From: Gilliamella sp. B3022
Lineage (GTDB): Bacteria > Pseudomonadota > Gammaproteobacteria > Enterobacterales > Orbaceae
Assembly (NCBI RefSeq): GCF_028751545.1
Contig: NZ_CP071867.1
Location: 558,001 to 622,000, forward strand
Length of the DNA stretch: 64,000 nucleotides
Direction of reading: 5' to 3'
Both the position numbers and the translations under genes were made by a program. Under the pieces are notes generated by a model. The model worked only from the letters and a program-made list of their open reading frames with translations. It made no database searches and was not told where the DNA came from. Positions 48,147 to 58,152 of the stretch are shown here, in pieces (position 1 is the first letter of the stretch; each line of letters begins with the position of its first letter).

Positions 48147-49328
48147 ATGGAACAAACAATGCGTTGGTTTGGACCAAATGATCCAGTATCACTAGATGAT
48201 ATCAAACAAGCAGGAGCAACTGGAATTGTGACAGCTTTGCACCATATTCCAAATGGTGAAATATGGACAGTTGAAGAAATACAAAAACGAAAAAAAATTA
48301 TTGAAGAAAAAGGATTGACGTGGTCTGTTGTTGAAAGTATTCCTGTTCATGAAGAGATCAAAACGCATTCAGGAAATGTTAAACAACATATCCAAAATTA
48401 CCAACAATCAATTCGTAATCTAGCCGCTTGTGGCATTGATACTGTTTGTTACAATTTTATGCCTGTGTTAGATTGGACTCGTACTGATCTTGCTTATGAG
48501 CTACCAGACGGTTCCAAAGCTTTACGTTTTGATCAAACTGCATTTGCAGCATTTGATATTCATATTTTACAAAGACCCAATGCCAAAGAAGATTACTCAA
48601 AAGAAGACATCGACTCAGCAAAAATTTATTTTGAGATAATGACTCAAGCAGATAAAGACAAACTTATAGCTAATATCATTGCTGGTTTACCTGGTGCGGA
48701 AGAAGGCTACTCTCTTGAGCAATTTAAAGCACATTTGGCGACTTATGATGGTATTGATAAAGCCAAATTGCGCGAAAATTATGCCTACTTTTTGAAAGCA
48801 ATTGTTCCTGTCGCTGAAGAAGTTGGTGTGGTATTAACTGTGCACCCTGATGATCCTCCTCGACCAATTTTAGGTTTACCGCGTATTGTGTCAACAATCG
48901 AAGACATGCAATGGATCAAAGATACCGTTGACAGTATTCACAATGGATTTTGCTTTTGTACAGGTTCATACGGCGTTCGCAATGATAATGATTTGGCGAC
49001 CATGGCTGAAAAGTTTGCTGACCGAGTTCATTTTATTCACTTACGCGCAACCGTTCGCGAACAAAATCCACTCTCTTTTCACGAAGGTGACCATTTAGGT
49101 GGTGATGTGGATATGTATGCGGTAATCAAAGCGCTCGTTACCGAAGAACAGCGCCGTAAAAAAGTAGGAATTCAACGCGCTATACCTGTTCGCCCTGATC
49201 ATGGGCATCAAATGTTGGATGATCTTAAAAAGCACACCAATCCTGGTTATTCGGGAATAGGTCGTTTACGTGGTTTAGCGGAAATTCGTGGTGTTGAATA
49301 TGCCATTAAACGGGCATTTTTTGGATAA
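48147..49328 (+). CDS. uxuA: Mannonate dehydratase
   Basis: Dehydrates D-mannonate to 2-keto-3-deoxygluconate. The 393-residue metal-dependent TIM barrel matches E. coli UxuA (394): [34 protein letters not shown] at the start, [22 protein letters not shown] and [10 protein letters not shown] in the core, and [34 protein letters not shown] at the end. A GAGGAG SD precedes the ATG. It is downstream of uxuR in the same direction with a 77-bp gap. Confidence 0.96.
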   Translation: MEQTMRWFGPNDPVSLDDIKQAGATGIVTALHHIPNGEIWTVEEIQKRKKIIEEKGLTWSVVESIPVHEEIKTHSGNVKQHIQNYQQSIRNLAACGIDTVCYNFMPVLDWTRTDLAYELPDGSKALRFDQTAFAAFDIHILQRPNAKEDYSKEDIDSAKIYFEIMTQADKDKLIANIIAGLPGAEEGYSLEQFKAHLATYDGIDKAKLRENYAYFLKAIVPVAEEVGVVLTVHPDDPPRPILGLPRIVSTIEDMQWIKDTVDSIHNGFCFCTGSYGVRNDNDLATMAEKFADRVHFIHLRATVREQNPLSFHEGDHLGGDVDMYAVIKALVTEEQRRKKVGIQRAIPVRPDHGHQMLDDLKKHTNPGYSGIGRLRGLAEIRGVEYAIKRAFFG

Positions 49329-49914
49329 CTTTAATTTTTTCTGTATTAATAAATGCCCATTTTAATGGGTATTTTTTTGCATAATCATAAATAAAGTGTC
49401 GTAGATAGGTATTGCATCTAAATAAACATCATTAACTTTCTCCTATTATTGCGTACAATAGAATCATTAATTCACGTCAGGCTCCTACAGTATTTAATAG
49501 CGCACCAATAATAATTTTTGGTAGCAATCTAATTTTCTAAATTCATTAGATTCGATAAACAATATTGATAAGTAATGTTTATAAAATTCTTAAGGATATT
49601 ATACTTTGTCTATTTTTATAATATTGATGAAAAATTAGTATAACTAATTTACTAGAAATGGCCATCCAAAACAGTTAAATTGATGGTGTAAAAGGAAAAT
49701 AATGATAAAAAAACGCTAAGTAACATTCTACATATTTGTATCATTAAAGATGATTTGAAAAAATCGTTAACCTAGGTTTCTAATTATAAAATGCCAAGAA
49801 AATATTACTTTTTTGACTTTTCCTACTGTTCCGCGTTATATTAATAGTGATATTGTCTACATCCATATCGTTAAGCAGTCTTTTCAAAAGCAGTTTAAAC
49901 ATAAGAGGTGTAAT
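49329..49914. other. Spacer between uxuA and the DUF3597 gene
   Basis: After the uxuA terminator, about 530 bp of AT-rich sequence show no convincing reading frame, repeat or structured RNA. The frame of the DUF3597 gene is open upstream to about 49813, but without a start that has an SD. Confidence 0.4.
49352..49378 (+). terminator. Terminator of uxuA
   Basis: AATGCCCAT and ATGGGTATT pair (one G-T) across a 4-base loop and are followed by a run of T. The stem begins 24 bases after the stop codon. Confidence 0.8.
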
Positions 49915-50364
49915 ATGGGTATCTTAAATAGTATTTTTTCTAAAATATTTCCAAGTGCGCAAGCAGCAGTAGGTAACGTTACTGATGCTGTCAAAAATCA
50001 AGTTAATAATATGACAGGTAATAACAAAGATACAACATCTACCGGTCAAGATCAAAACCAACAAAATCAGCAGAATCAACAAAACTCAGGAAACCAAACA
50101 CCAGCATCAAATGTTGATGTTATGGCAATTCTTGAAAATTTAGCTAAAAAATTTCCTGAAAAACTAAACTGGAAGACATCAATTGTCGATCTTTTAAAAC
50201 TTTTAGGTTTAGATAACAGTTTGGATGCTCGTAAAAAACTAGCTAAAGAGCTTGATTATACAGGTAGTATGGATGACACAGCTGCCATGAATACATGGCT
50301 AATAAAAGCAGTAATGAAAAAAATTGCGGAAAAAGGGGGAAATGTATCTCACCTTTTCTCTTAA
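49915..50364 (+). CDS. DUF3597-family protein
   Basis: A 149-residue protein of unknown function. It starts MGILNSIFSKIFPSA with a short amphipathic segment, then a low-complexity linker rich in Gln, Asn and Thr (about residues 45-70). The C-terminal DUF3597-like domain contains LNWKTSIVDLLKLLGLDNSLDARKKLAKELDYTGSMDDTAAMNTWL. GAGG six bases before the ATG fixes the start. No signal peptide or membrane helix is clear. It is a single-gene unit with its own terminator, unrelated in theme to uxuA or pth. Family members occur near LysM proteins in some bacteria, but none is here. Confidence 0.8.
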   Translation: MGILNSIFSKIFPSAQAAVGNVTDAVKNQVNNMTGNNKDTTSTGQDQNQQNQQNQQNSGNQTPASNVDVMAILENLAKKFPEKLNWKTSIVDLLKLLGLDNSLDARKKLAKELDYTGSMDDTAAMNTWLIKAVMKKIAEKGGNVSHLFS

Positions 50365-50385
50365 AACAAAGAGCTAAAGCATGTT

Positions 50386-50415
50386 AAATCCACCTTTTAT
50401 TATAGGTGGATTTTT
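50386..50415 (+). terminator. Terminator of the DUF3597 gene
   Basis: AAATCCACC (50386-50394) pairs perfectly with GGTGGATTT (50405-50413) across a 10-base loop, followed by TT. It is 21 bases after the stop codon. Confidence 0.75.
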
Positions 50416-50462
50416 AATAAAAACGCTATATTAGCGGTCTTGATACTTATCAACCCTATTCA

Positions 50463-51047
50463 CTAGGCTTTAAAAGCATGCAATCGATTCATCGCGGTTT
50501 CAATACCATCAGACAACAAAATATCTGTACAACGTACCGATTCATCAATCGCTTTATCAATTAACTCTTGTTCTGCTTTTGAAGGCTTATTTAAAACAAA
50601 ACCCACAACTTTATTTTTATCGCCGGGATGACCAATACCGATTCTTAAGCGATAAAAATTAGGATTATTACCTAATTTGTTGGCAATATCTTTCAAGCCA
50701 TTATGCCCGCCATGGCTGCCGCCAAACTTGAATTTAGCAATACCTGGATTGAGATCGAGCTCATCATGCGCAACAAGAATCTCTTCAGGCTTAATCTGAT
50801 AAAATGTTGCCATAGCTTGTACTGCTTTACCACTTAAATTCATAAAAGTTGTCGGTACCAATAAACGCACATCATGACCAGAAATAGTTATTCTTGAACT
50901 GTAACCAAAAAATTTTGGATCATTTTTTAAAGATTGATGATATCGATCCGCCAATTGTTCAACAAACCATGCTCCCGCATTATGGCGAGTTGCCGCATAT
51001 TCGTTGCCAGGATTGGCTAGCCCTACAATAAGTTTAATAGTTGTCAT
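50463..51047 (-). CDS. pth: Peptidyl-tRNA hydrolase
   Basis: Releases peptides from prematurely dissociated peptidyl-tRNA. The 194-residue length equals E. coli Pth. [25 protein letters not shown] carries the catalytic His (residue 22), and LVAHDELDL the conserved Asp. [14 protein letters not shown] is the substrate-binding loop. An upstream in-frame ATG at 51107 lies within the prs terminator and is not a plausible start. Confidence 0.96.
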   Translation of the reverse strand: MTTIKLIVGLANPGNEYAATRHNAGAWFVEQLADRYHQSLKNDPKFFGYSSRITISGHDVRLLVPTTFMNLSGKAVQAMATFYQIKPEEILVAHDELDLNPGIAKFKFGGSHGGHNGLKDIANKLGNNPNFYRLRIGIGHPGDKNKVVGFVLNKPSKAEQELIDKAIDESVRCTDILLSDGIETAMNRLHAFKA

Positions 51048-51099
51048 GATAATTTGATAATAAATGTTGCTAGAAAATATAAGTTGCTCTAAGTAAAAA

Positions 51100-51117
51100 A
51101 GCCCCAAAAATGGGGCT
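51100..51117 (-). terminator. Terminator of prs
   Basis: On the minus strand AGCCCC/GGGGCT with a 6-base loop is followed by TTTTTT. It is about 25 bases after the prs stop and separates prs from pth, which therefore needs its own promoter. Confidence 0.8.
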
Positions 51118-51140
51118 GGTAATCATAATACTAAAACAGA

Positions 51141-52088
51141 TTAGTAATGAAACATTGCTGAAATTGATTCTTCGTTACTAATACGACGAATGGCTTCAGC
51201 AAGCATACCTGATAAAGTTAATTGGCGCACATTTTTCAATGCTTTAACTTCAGCGGTTAATGGAATTGTGTCACAAACCACAATTTCATCAATAGCACAA
51301 TTTTTAATATTACTGACTGCTTTTCCTGAAAAAATTGGATGAGTTGCATAGGCAAATACTCTTTTAGCGCCACGAGCCTTTAAGGCATCAGCAGCTTTAC
51401 AAAGTGTTCCTGCAGTATCAATCATATCATCCACTAAAATACAATCACGATCAGCAACATCACCAATAATATTCATTACTTCAGCTTCATTGGCACGCTG
51501 ACGACGTTTATCGATAATCGCCATATCAGTATCATTAAGAAGTTTGGCAATTGCACGCGCTCGCACCACACCACCTATATCAGGAGATACCACAATTGGG
51601 CGTTCAAAATCACGTTGCAACATATCTTCTAAAATAACTGGGCTACCAAATACATTATCAACAGGCACATCAAAGAAACCTTGAATCTGTTCAGCATGAA
51701 GATCAACTGTCAATACTCTATCAACACCAACAGTTGATAAAAAGTCAGCAACCACTTTAGCCGTAATAGGCACACGTGCAGAACGAACTCGACGATCTTG
51801 CCTTGCATAACCAAAATAAGGAATAACCGCAGTAATACGACCAGCTGATGCACGACGCATAGCATCAATCATTACCAATAATTCCATTAAGTTATCATTG
51901 GTTGGCGCGCAAGTTGATTGTATAATAAAAACATCTTCACCACGGACATTTTCATTAATTTGGACATTTACCTCACCATCACTAAAACGGCTAACTACAA
52001 TGTCACCAAGAGAAGTATAAAGACGATTAGCTATACGTTTTGCTAGCTCGGGTGTGGCATTACCAGCAAAAAGCTTCATATCAGGCAC
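51141..52088 (-). CDS. prs: Ribose-phosphate pyrophosphokinase
   Basis: Makes PRPP for nucleotide, histidine, tryptophan and NAD synthesis. The 315-residue length equals E. coli Prs. [25 protein letters not shown], the [23 protein letters not shown] loop and the PRPP-binding [14 protein letters not shown] are present. The start is GTG, as in E. coli. It is divergent from trmB; ispE and lolB, its usual upstream neighbours, are not here. Confidence 0.97.
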   Translation of the reverse strand: MPDMKLFAGNATPELAKRIANRLYTSLGDIVVSRFSDGEVNVQINENVRGEDVFIIQSTCAPTNDNLMELLVMIDAMRRASAGRITAVIPYFGYARQDRRVRSARVPITAKVVADFLSTVGVDRVLTVDLHAEQIQGFFDVPVDNVFGSPVILEDMLQRDFERPIVVSPDIGGVVRARAIAKLLNDTDMAIIDKRRQRANEAEVMNIIGDVADRDCILVDDMIDTAGTLCKAADALKARGAKRVFAYATHPIFSGKAVSNIKNCAIDEIVVCDTIPLTAEVKALKNVRQLTLSGMLAEAIRRISNEESISAMFHY

Positions 52089-52345
52089 GAGAAATCCTCA
52101 AGCATGTTATAATGATTACTTTATTTGTAATCGGTTAAATCGGAGCCATAATTATATAATTATTTATCTATCATGCTCAACCACAATATAAAAAATTATC
52201 AAAAATATTTGATATATATATCAAAATTATTAATTAAAAAAATTTGACCTTAAGATACTTTGGCTCATACCCCAAAATCGAGTAAAATAACGTACAAATC
52301 CATTAATTAGTTTTACTAAATTCCACAATCCAAGTAGATAACGTG

Positions 52346-53047
52346 ATGAACGAACAATTAAATAGCAATAACCAAGAAATCAAACCCAAAAGAACGATCC
52401 GAAGTTTTGTACTACGACAAGGTCGTTTAACTAAAGGTCAAGAACAAGCATTAAATAATTTATGGCCAATATTTGGCATTGAATACCACTCAAACTCACC
52501 AATATGCTTTGATAAAAATAAATCTGTCGTTTTAGAAATTGGATTTGGCATGGGGGCATCATTAGTTAAAATGGCCCAAAATGCACAAGATAAAAACTTT
52601 CTAGGTATTGAAGTACACAAACCAGGTGTTGGTGCTTGTTTAATGGCTATTGAAGAAAACCAATTATCGAATTTAAAAGTAATGTGTCATGATGCCGTAG
52701 AAGTGCTAGAAAACATGATTCCTGATCATTCATTAGACAAAGTGCAGATCTTCTTTCCCGATCCATGGCATAAAGCAAGACACAACAAACGTCGCATTAT
52801 TCAACCACAATTTGTACAATTAATTCGGCAAAAATTAAAAATCGGTGGTGTTTTACATTTGGCTACCGACTGGCAAAATTATGCCGAACATATGTTAGAG
52901 GTTTTAACTGAAGCTGAAGGTTTTGAAAATTTATCAGCTACAGGTGACTATATTCCACGACCGGATGATCGACCTATCACCAAATTTGAAAAACGTGGTC
53001 AAAATTTAGGTCATGGCGTTTGGGATTTACAGTTCATGAAAAAATAG
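52346..53047 (+). CDS. trmB: tRNA (guanine46-N7)-methyltransferase
   Basis: SAM-dependent enzyme that makes m7G46 in the tRNA variable loop. [22 protein letters not shown] is the N-terminal signature, [16 protein letters not shown] the SAM site, and [19 protein letters not shown] the catalytic segment. The ATG at 52346 (after an in-frame GTG) gives 233 residues. First gene of trmB-nfsA-agp-like. Confidence 0.95.
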   Translation: MNEQLNSNNQEIKPKRTIRSFVLRQGRLTKGQEQALNNLWPIFGIEYHSNSPICFDKNKSVVLEIGFGMGASLVKMAQNAQDKNFLGIEVHKPGVGACLMAIEENQLSNLKVMCHDAVEVLENMIPDHSLDKVQIFFPDPWHKARHNKRRIIQPQFVQLIRQKLKIGGVLHLATDWQNYAEHMLEVLTEAEGFENLSATGDYIPRPDDRPITKFEKRGQNLGHGVWDLQFMKK

Positions 53048-53067
53048 CAATAAAACAAGGAGTCATT

Positions 53068-53793
53068 ATGCAAAATAGAACAATTGATTTAATTTGTCAC
53101 CGTCGTTCAATTCGGTCTTACCAATCAACGCCATTAACTAACGAACAAATTGAATTACTTGTGCAAGCTGCACAATCGGCTCCAAGTTCTAATTTTCTAC
53201 AATGCACCACAATAATCAGAATTACTGACAACAAAAATCGCTCAAAACTAGCACATTATGCTGGAGATCAAAACTATATAAATCAAACCTCTGAATTTTG
53301 GGTGTTTTGTGCCGATTTTAATCGCCATTTTCAAATCGATCCAACCATTCCCCTTGAAAAAGCCGAACAGCTTTTAGTTGGTTGCATTGATACCGCTCTT
53401 ATGGCACAAAATACTGTTATTGCGGCTGAATCATTAGGTTTAGGCACGGTTTATATTGGTGGGTTACGCAACAATATCGATAAAGTAACACAATTACTTG
53501 CCTTACCCAAATATGTTCTACCGCTTTTTGGACTTTGCATTGGTTACCCTGACCAAAATCCAGATCTTAAACCAAGATTACCAAAAGAATTAGTTTTTTT
53601 TGAAAATCACTACCAACCAATTAATCATCAATTATTAGCACAATACGATACTCAGTTGCGCCAATACTATGGACATCGACAAACCAATCAAAAAACAAGT
53701 GGTTGGAGTGATAAAATTGCAGAAACCCTTATTAAAGGGCAACGAGACTTCATTTTAAATTATTTGCATAAACAAGGATGGGTAACTCAATGA
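53068..53793 (+). CDS. nfsA: NfsA-type oxygen-insensitive NADPH nitroreductase
   Basis: An FMN flavoprotein that reduces nitroaromatics, quinones and related compounds with NADPH. CHRRSIRSYQSTPLTNEQIELLVQAAQSAPSSNFLQC is the FMN-binding N-terminus, and LGLGTVYIGGLRNNIDKV and LPLFGLCIGYPDQNPDLKPRLP are typical of NfsA. The ATG at 53068 has AAGGAG upstream and gives 241 residues (E. coli 240). It follows trmB by 20 bases and overlaps the next gene by four. Confidence 0.9.
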   Translation: MQNRTIDLICHRRSIRSYQSTPLTNEQIELLVQAAQSAPSSNFLQCTTIIRITDNKNRSKLAHYAGDQNYINQTSEFWVFCADFNRHFQIDPTIPLEKAEQLLVGCIDTALMAQNTVIAAESLGLGTVYIGGLRNNIDKVTQLLALPKYVLPLFGLCIGYPDQNPDLKPRLPKELVFFENHYQPINHQLLAQYDTQLRQYYGHRQTNQKTSGWSDKIAETLIKGQRDFILNYLHKQGWVTQ

Positions 53794-54947
53794 ACAACAA
53801 TCAATACCAATTAGACAAAGTCATTATATTAAGTCGTCACGGTATCCGTACTCCGTTAGAAAACACAATAGCATTGTTAGAACAATCCAGCCCGTTAAAA
53901 TGGCCTAGCTGGGATCATGCTTATGGTTATTTAACAACGCGAGGAGGCGTATTAGAAGCTTTCTTTGGACATTATCTATCACAATGGCTTGAACAAAAAA
54001 ACATTAATATTGAACCTCAAAATCCTGATATCTACGTTTATGCAAACAGCCTTCAAAGAACAGTGGCAACAGCTCAATTCTTAGTTAATGGCGCTTTTGC
54101 GGGTTATGACATTCCTATCCATCACAAATACACCATTGAAAAAATGGATCCGATTTTTGATCCAAGTGTACAAGATGACTCTACAGAATTAAAACAAGCT
54201 GTATTGAGGGATATTGAAGAGGCCGACAAAACCGCATCTATCTTCAAAAATTTAGCGCCCGCTTATCAAATGGTCTCAGATATATTGGACTATCCACATT
54301 CACAATTATATGCACGCTATCGATGTGATTTTGCCGATATCCCCTATGAACTCTATTTTAAAAAAAATGAAGAACCTGAGTTACATGGACCACTAGCCAT
54401 CGGAATTTGTGCCGTTGATGCATTTTTATTACAATATTATTCTGCATTTCCAAAAGATCAGATCGCATGGGGCAAAATAACCCGCCTAGAACAATGGCAA
54501 CAAATCCTGCAAATTCGTAACCACTATATTGATTTAGTCTTCCATTGCAAGACCATTGCTCAACACATTAGTAAATTATTAATCAATAAGATCGATGATT
54601 TACTGCATCACCAATCTCACAAAGTTAATCTACTCGTTGGGCATGATAGTACTATTGCAGCCTTGCTCGGCGCTTTGGATTTTGCACCATACCAGCTTCC
54701 AAACCAATGTGAAAATACACCAATCGGCGGGATGGTTATCTTCCAACGCTATCGCCACATTTCTTCAGGTGATTACTTTTTTAGAGCCGAATACGTTTAT
54801 CAAAGTTTTGAACAACTTTATACTGGGCAGCCAATTGATATTCATAATCCACCACAACATTATCAATTAAAGTTGGAAAATGCTTATATCAACAGTGATG
54901 GTTATTATAATTGGGCAGATTTTGCAAAACGTTTAAAGGATAATTAA
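53790..54947 (+). CDS. Agp-like histidine acid phosphatase without signal peptide
   Basis: A homologue of glucose-1-phosphatase Agp, which is periplasmic in E. coli. The phospho-histidine motif is SRHGIRTPLENT and the proton-donor motif VGHDSTIAALLGALDFAPYQL. VYANSLQRTVATAQF and NTPIGGMVIFQR also match Agp closely. Unusually it starts MNNNQYQLDKVIILSRHG with no signal peptide, and a stop codon just upstream in frame rules one out. The cysteines that pair in periplasmic Agp appear to be absent. The start overlaps nfsA (ATGA). A cytoplasmic sugar-phosphatase is inferred. Total 385 residues. Confidence 0.82.
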   Translation: MNNNQYQLDKVIILSRHGIRTPLENTIALLEQSSPLKWPSWDHAYGYLTTRGGVLEAFFGHYLSQWLEQKNINIEPQNPDIYVYANSLQRTVATAQFLVNGAFAGYDIPIHHKYTIEKMDPIFDPSVQDDSTELKQAVLRDIEEADKTASIFKNLAPAYQMVSDILDYPHSQLYARYRCDFADIPYELYFKKNEEPELHGPLAIGICAVDAFLLQYYSAFPKDQIAWGKITRLEQWQQILQIRNHYIDLVFHCKTIAQHISKLLINKIDDLLHHQSHKVNLLVGHDSTIAALLGALDFAPYQLPNQCENTPIGGMVIFQRYRHISSGDYFFRAEYVYQSFEQLYTGQPIDIHNPPQHYQLKLENAYINSDGYYNWADFAKRLKDN

Positions 54948-54978
54948 TAGTCATTTAAATTTTTCAATAAGACATCGA

Positions 54979-55002
54979 TTCCACCGACACACATCGGTGG
55001 AA
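54979..55002 (+). terminator. Hairpin after the Agp-like gene
   Basis: TTCCACCGA and TCGGTGGAA form a perfect 9-bp stem with a 6-base loop, 31 bases after the stop. No T-run follows. Confidence 0.55.
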
Positions 55003-55405
55003 CACATAATCTTTAACGCAATTATCACAAGAATAATTAACGACTGTTTTCAGATGATCTATGAGTAATTTACGTAAAAATATTAATCCTATTAAGCTGA
55101 TAAAATAGATTACTCACTCAGATCCGATCCCATAACATATTGATGCAAAAATCTGCACAACATATCTTCAGAAAACTACTTATTTTTAAAGGGAGATAAT
55201 ATAAAAACAAACTTAATATACGTTTTCACACCGATTCGATACATTTTCAAAAAAAGCTTACTGACCATTTGGATGAAAACCGTCATCTATGACCTAAATC
55301 TCATCTTTCAATATCATACTAAAAGATTAAGTACATTCACGGTACACCCATTTTATTTCTATTTTTAAGTGTCATTATTCATAAAATATCGTTATACCCA
55401 ATAAT

Positions 55406-55419
55406 TGTAATCGATTTCA
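55406..55419. promoter_or_regulatory. GalR/LacI-type operator 1
   Basis: TGTAATCGATTTCA fits the GalR/GalS half-site pattern TGnAAnCGnTTnCA. It is followed by TCACTTTTTT and a TATAAT at 55433-55438. The same block recurs about 205 bp downstream. Confidence 0.7.
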
Positions 55420-55557
55420 TAAATCACTTTTTTATAATAAATACCAAAATGAAAAAAAATTAAAAATTCATTTTATGTAAGTAAGCATTGCTGTAACCCT
55501 TACTCTATTGGCTACTATTGGCTATTATCACCTCAATAAATTAGAAAATAATTATAA

Positions 55558-55604
55558 AATATATACTGAAACGTCTGCTTAACCTCAAACTTTTTAACAA
55601 AAAA
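55558..55604 (+). repeat. Dispersed CTsAAAC-N11-CTsAAAC repeat, copy 4
   Basis: CTGAAAC (55566-55572) and CTCAAAC (55584-55590) are 18 bp apart, followed by TTTTTAACAAA. It lies between the two duplicated operator modules upstream of lacY. Confidence 0.8.
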
Positions 55605-55610
55605 CTTAAA

Positions 55611-55624
55611 TGTAATCGATTTCA
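55611..55624. promoter_or_regulatory. GalR/LacI-type operator 2
   Basis: Identical to operator 1 in all 14 bases and in the next four (TAAA). The shared block resumes after a 12-base insertion with TCACTTTTTTGTAATAAATA, so a whole regulatory segment is duplicated. Confidence 0.72.
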
Positions 55625-55707
55625 TAAAATGTTAACTGGATCACTTTTTTGTAATAAATAAAGTGATAGTATTCATTTTAACCAATAACGTTTTCGATAA
55701 ATAAAAG

Positions 55708-55721
55708 TGTAAACGATTTCT
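55708..55721. promoter_or_regulatory. GalR/LacI-type operator 3
   Basis: TGTAAACGATTTCT fits the GalR-type pattern except for the last base. It is 44 bases before the lacY start, a position where a bound repressor would block transcription. Confidence 0.6.
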
Positions 55722-55764
55722 AAATGAGGCCAAATCATTTAAAGCTTAACAGAGGAAGTTCATC

Positions 55765-57039
55765 ATGAATCAAAACATTAAGTCATCACTGCATAATAAA
55801 AACTATTGGGTATTTAGCCTCTACTTTTTTCTTTACTTTTTTATTATGGGAGCATACTGCCCTTTTTTTCCAGTTTGGTTAAAAATGATTGGCCTTGATG
55901 AAGCAAGTACAGGATACGTCTTTTCTTTTATTTCGTTATTTGCATTAGTTTTTCAACCTATTTTTGGTTTGATTTCGGATAAATTAGGATTAAAAAAACA
56001 CCTGCTATGGATTATTACCCTGCTATTAGTATTGTTTGGACCATTTTTTATTTTCGTATTTGGACCACTACTCAAATTTAATGTCACGTTAGGTGCAATT
56101 GTGGGTGGATTTTACCTAGGTATGGTCTTTAGTGGTGGGGCTCCAGCTATCGAAGCCTTAGTTGAAAAAATCAGTCGTCGCAGTGGTTTTGAATTTGGTC
56201 GCAGTCGTATGTTTGGATGTTTTGGTTGGGCAATTTGTGCATCGTTTGTTGGGATTATGATATCGAAAAACGTCAATGCTGTTTATTGGTTATGTTCTGG
56301 ATTTGCCCTAATTCTATTAATTTTAGTTAAAATCGCTGATCCGGCAAAAACCTCAACAACTGACGTAGTAGAACAATTGGGATTAAACAAACCTGAACCT
56401 TTCAATCTAAAACTGGCGTTAGATTTACTTAGAATGCGTAAGACATGGTTTTTTATGCTTTATATCGTTGGTGTAGCATGTACTTATGATGTATTTGACC
56501 AACAATTTGCTAACTTTTTTACTTCCTTTTTTTCAAGTGAGCAATTAGGCCGTGAAGCATTTGGTTACGTTACAACACTCGGCGAATTTTTAAATGCCAC
56601 AGTAATGTTTTTTGCGCCCATAATTGTAATGAAAATCGGCAGTAAAAATACCTTATTGATTGCAGGCATAATCATGTCAATTCGTATCACTGGTTCAGCT
56701 TTTGCTAGTAACGCAGTTGAAGTGGTAATTTTAAAAACATTGCATATGTTTGAAGCACCATTATTATTAGTTGGAGCCTTTAAATATATTACTAAACACT
56801 TCCCTATTCGCTTATCAGCAACCGTTTACTTAATCGCATTTTGCTTTGCAAAACAATTATCTATCATGTTTATGTCTACTTTTGCTGGATTGATGTATGT
56901 TAATATTGGCTTTGAAGGAGCCTACTTAGTTCTTGGACTCATCGCTTTCAGCTTTACACTGATTTCGTCCTTCACATTATCAGGACGTGGACCATGGGAT
57001 GTTTTCAAATATAAAAAAAATGAAGAATCCGGTAATTAA
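55765..57039 (+). CDS. lacY: LacY-family galactoside/H+ symporter
   Basis: A 424-residue, 12-helix permease of the oligosaccharide:H+ symporter family. It aligns along its length with E. coli LacY (417), and the residues essential there are visible: Glu in [10 protein letters not shown] (E126), Arg in GRSRMFG (R144), Glu in TLGEFLNA (E269), Arg in MSIRITGS (R302), and Lys/His/Glu in [12 protein letters not shown] (K319, H322, E325). SD GAGG precedes the ATG. It heads an operon with galETKM and no beta-galactosidase gene, so the transported sugar may be galactose, melibiose or lactose cleaved by an enzyme encoded elsewhere. Confidence 0.92.
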   Translation: MNQNIKSSLHNKNYWVFSLYFFLYFFIMGAYCPFFPVWLKMIGLDEASTGYVFSFISLFALVFQPIFGLISDKLGLKKHLLWIITLLLVLFGPFFIFVFGPLLKFNVTLGAIVGGFYLGMVFSGGAPAIEALVEKISRRSGFEFGRSRMFGCFGWAICASFVGIMISKNVNAVYWLCSGFALILLILVKIADPAKTSTTDVVEQLGLNKPEPFNLKLALDLLRMRKTWFFMLYIVGVACTYDVFDQQFANFFTSFFSSEQLGREAFGYVTTLGEFLNATVMFFAPIIVMKIGSKNTLLIAGIIMSIRITGSAFASNAVEVVILKTLHMFEAPLLLVGAFKYITKHFPIRLSATVYLIAFCFAKQLSIMFMSTFAGLMYVNIGFEGAYLVLGLIAFSFTLISSFTLSGRGPWDVFKYKKNEESGN

Positions 57040-57082
57040 TTTCGATTCTCTGAACATAATTAACTTAAATTAAGGTATTTAG

Positions 57083-58099
57083 ATGAAAATATTAGTCACT
57101 GGCGGTTGTGGATATATCGGTAGCCATACTTGTGTTCAACTCATTCAATCAGGCTATACACCTATTATTATTGATAATTTATTCAATAGTAAAGCCTCAG
57201 TATTACAAAGAATACAAACTATCACAGGGAAACCTATTATCTTCTATCAAGGGGATGTGTGTGATGCAAAATTATTAGCAACCATTTTTAAAGAGCACAA
57301 CATCAAAGCCGTTATTCACTTTGCTGGTTTAAAAGCTGTTGGTGAGTCTGTATACAAACCGCTGGAATACTATGAAAATAATGTGTATGGCAGCATTGTG
57401 TTAATGAAAGCGATGCGTGATGCAGGGGTTAAGCAATTGGTATTCAGTTCTTCAGCTACGGTATACGGTGAATTAGCACCCGTTCCTTACGTTGAAACGT
57501 TACCGCAAGGATTACCTACTAGCCCATACGGTAAAAGTAAACTTATGGTTGAACAATGCATGATGGATTTAGCCAATGCTGAGCCTGATTGGTCATTAAC
57601 ACTGCTACGTTATTTCAATCCAGTTGGTGCTCATCCTAGTGGTTTAATGGGTGAAGATCCTCTTGGTATTCCAAATAATCTTATGCCATATATTACTCAA
57701 GTTGCAGTGGGTAAACGTGAATCTCTGGCTGTGTTTGGTAATGATTATCCAACCGAAGATGGCACTTGTGTTCGCGATTTTATTCACGTTGTGGACTTAG
57801 CTGATGGACACATTGCTGCACTTAAAGCTGATCAAAATAGAGTTGGAATCCATATTTATAATTTGGGTTCAGGTGTTGGTTACAGTGTTTTCCAAGTAAT
57901 TAAAGCTTTTGAAAAAGCGTCAGGAAAACCACTTAACTGGCATTTTGCACCTCGCCGTGCTGGTGATTTGCCGGCTTTCTGGGCTGATGCTAACAAAGCC
58001 GAACAAATATTAGGTTGGAAAACCAAACTCACCCTTGATGATATGGTAAAAGATTCATGGAATTGGCAATCTAATAATCCACAAGGCTATCCTGATTGA
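57083..58099 (+). CDS. galE: UDP-glucose 4-epimerase
   Basis: Interconverts UDP-galactose and UDP-glucose with bound NAD+. The Rossmann motif is VTGGCGYIGSHT, and the catalytic YGKSK has Tyr149 and Lys153, the E. coli numbering. The 338-residue length equals E. coli GalE. AAGG lies seven bases before the ATG. Second gene of the operon. Confidence 0.97.
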   Translation: MKILVTGGCGYIGSHTCVQLIQSGYTPIIIDNLFNSKASVLQRIQTITGKPIIFYQGDVCDAKLLATIFKEHNIKAVIHFAGLKAVGESVYKPLEYYENNVYGSIVLMKAMRDAGVKQLVFSSSATVYGELAPVPYVETLPQGLPTSPYGKSKLMVEQCMMDLANAEPDWSLTLLRYFNPVGAHPSGLMGEDPLGIPNNLMPYITQVAVGKRESLAVFGNDYPTEDGTCVRDFIHVVDLADGHIAALKADQNRVGIHIYNLGSGVGYSVFQVIKAFEKASGKPLNWHFAPRRAGDLPAFWADANKAEQILGWKTKLTLDDMVKDSWNWQSNNPQGYPD

Positions 58100-58152
58100 A
58101 TTGAAGCTCGACAATAATAACAACAAAATCGAATCAAATTAAAGAGGCAAAT

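Larger units (their letters stand above)
54948..55764. other. Regulatory region upstream of lacY-galETKM
   Basis: These 817 bp hold no gene. In order: a terminator-like hairpin (54979-55002), a 10-bp tandem repeat CTATTGGCTA twice (55505-55524), two copies of an operator module (55406-55443 and 55611-55660), dispersed-repeat copy 4 between them, and a third operator (55708-55721) close to lacY. The length and density of sites suggest complex sugar-responsive control. Confidence 0.6.
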
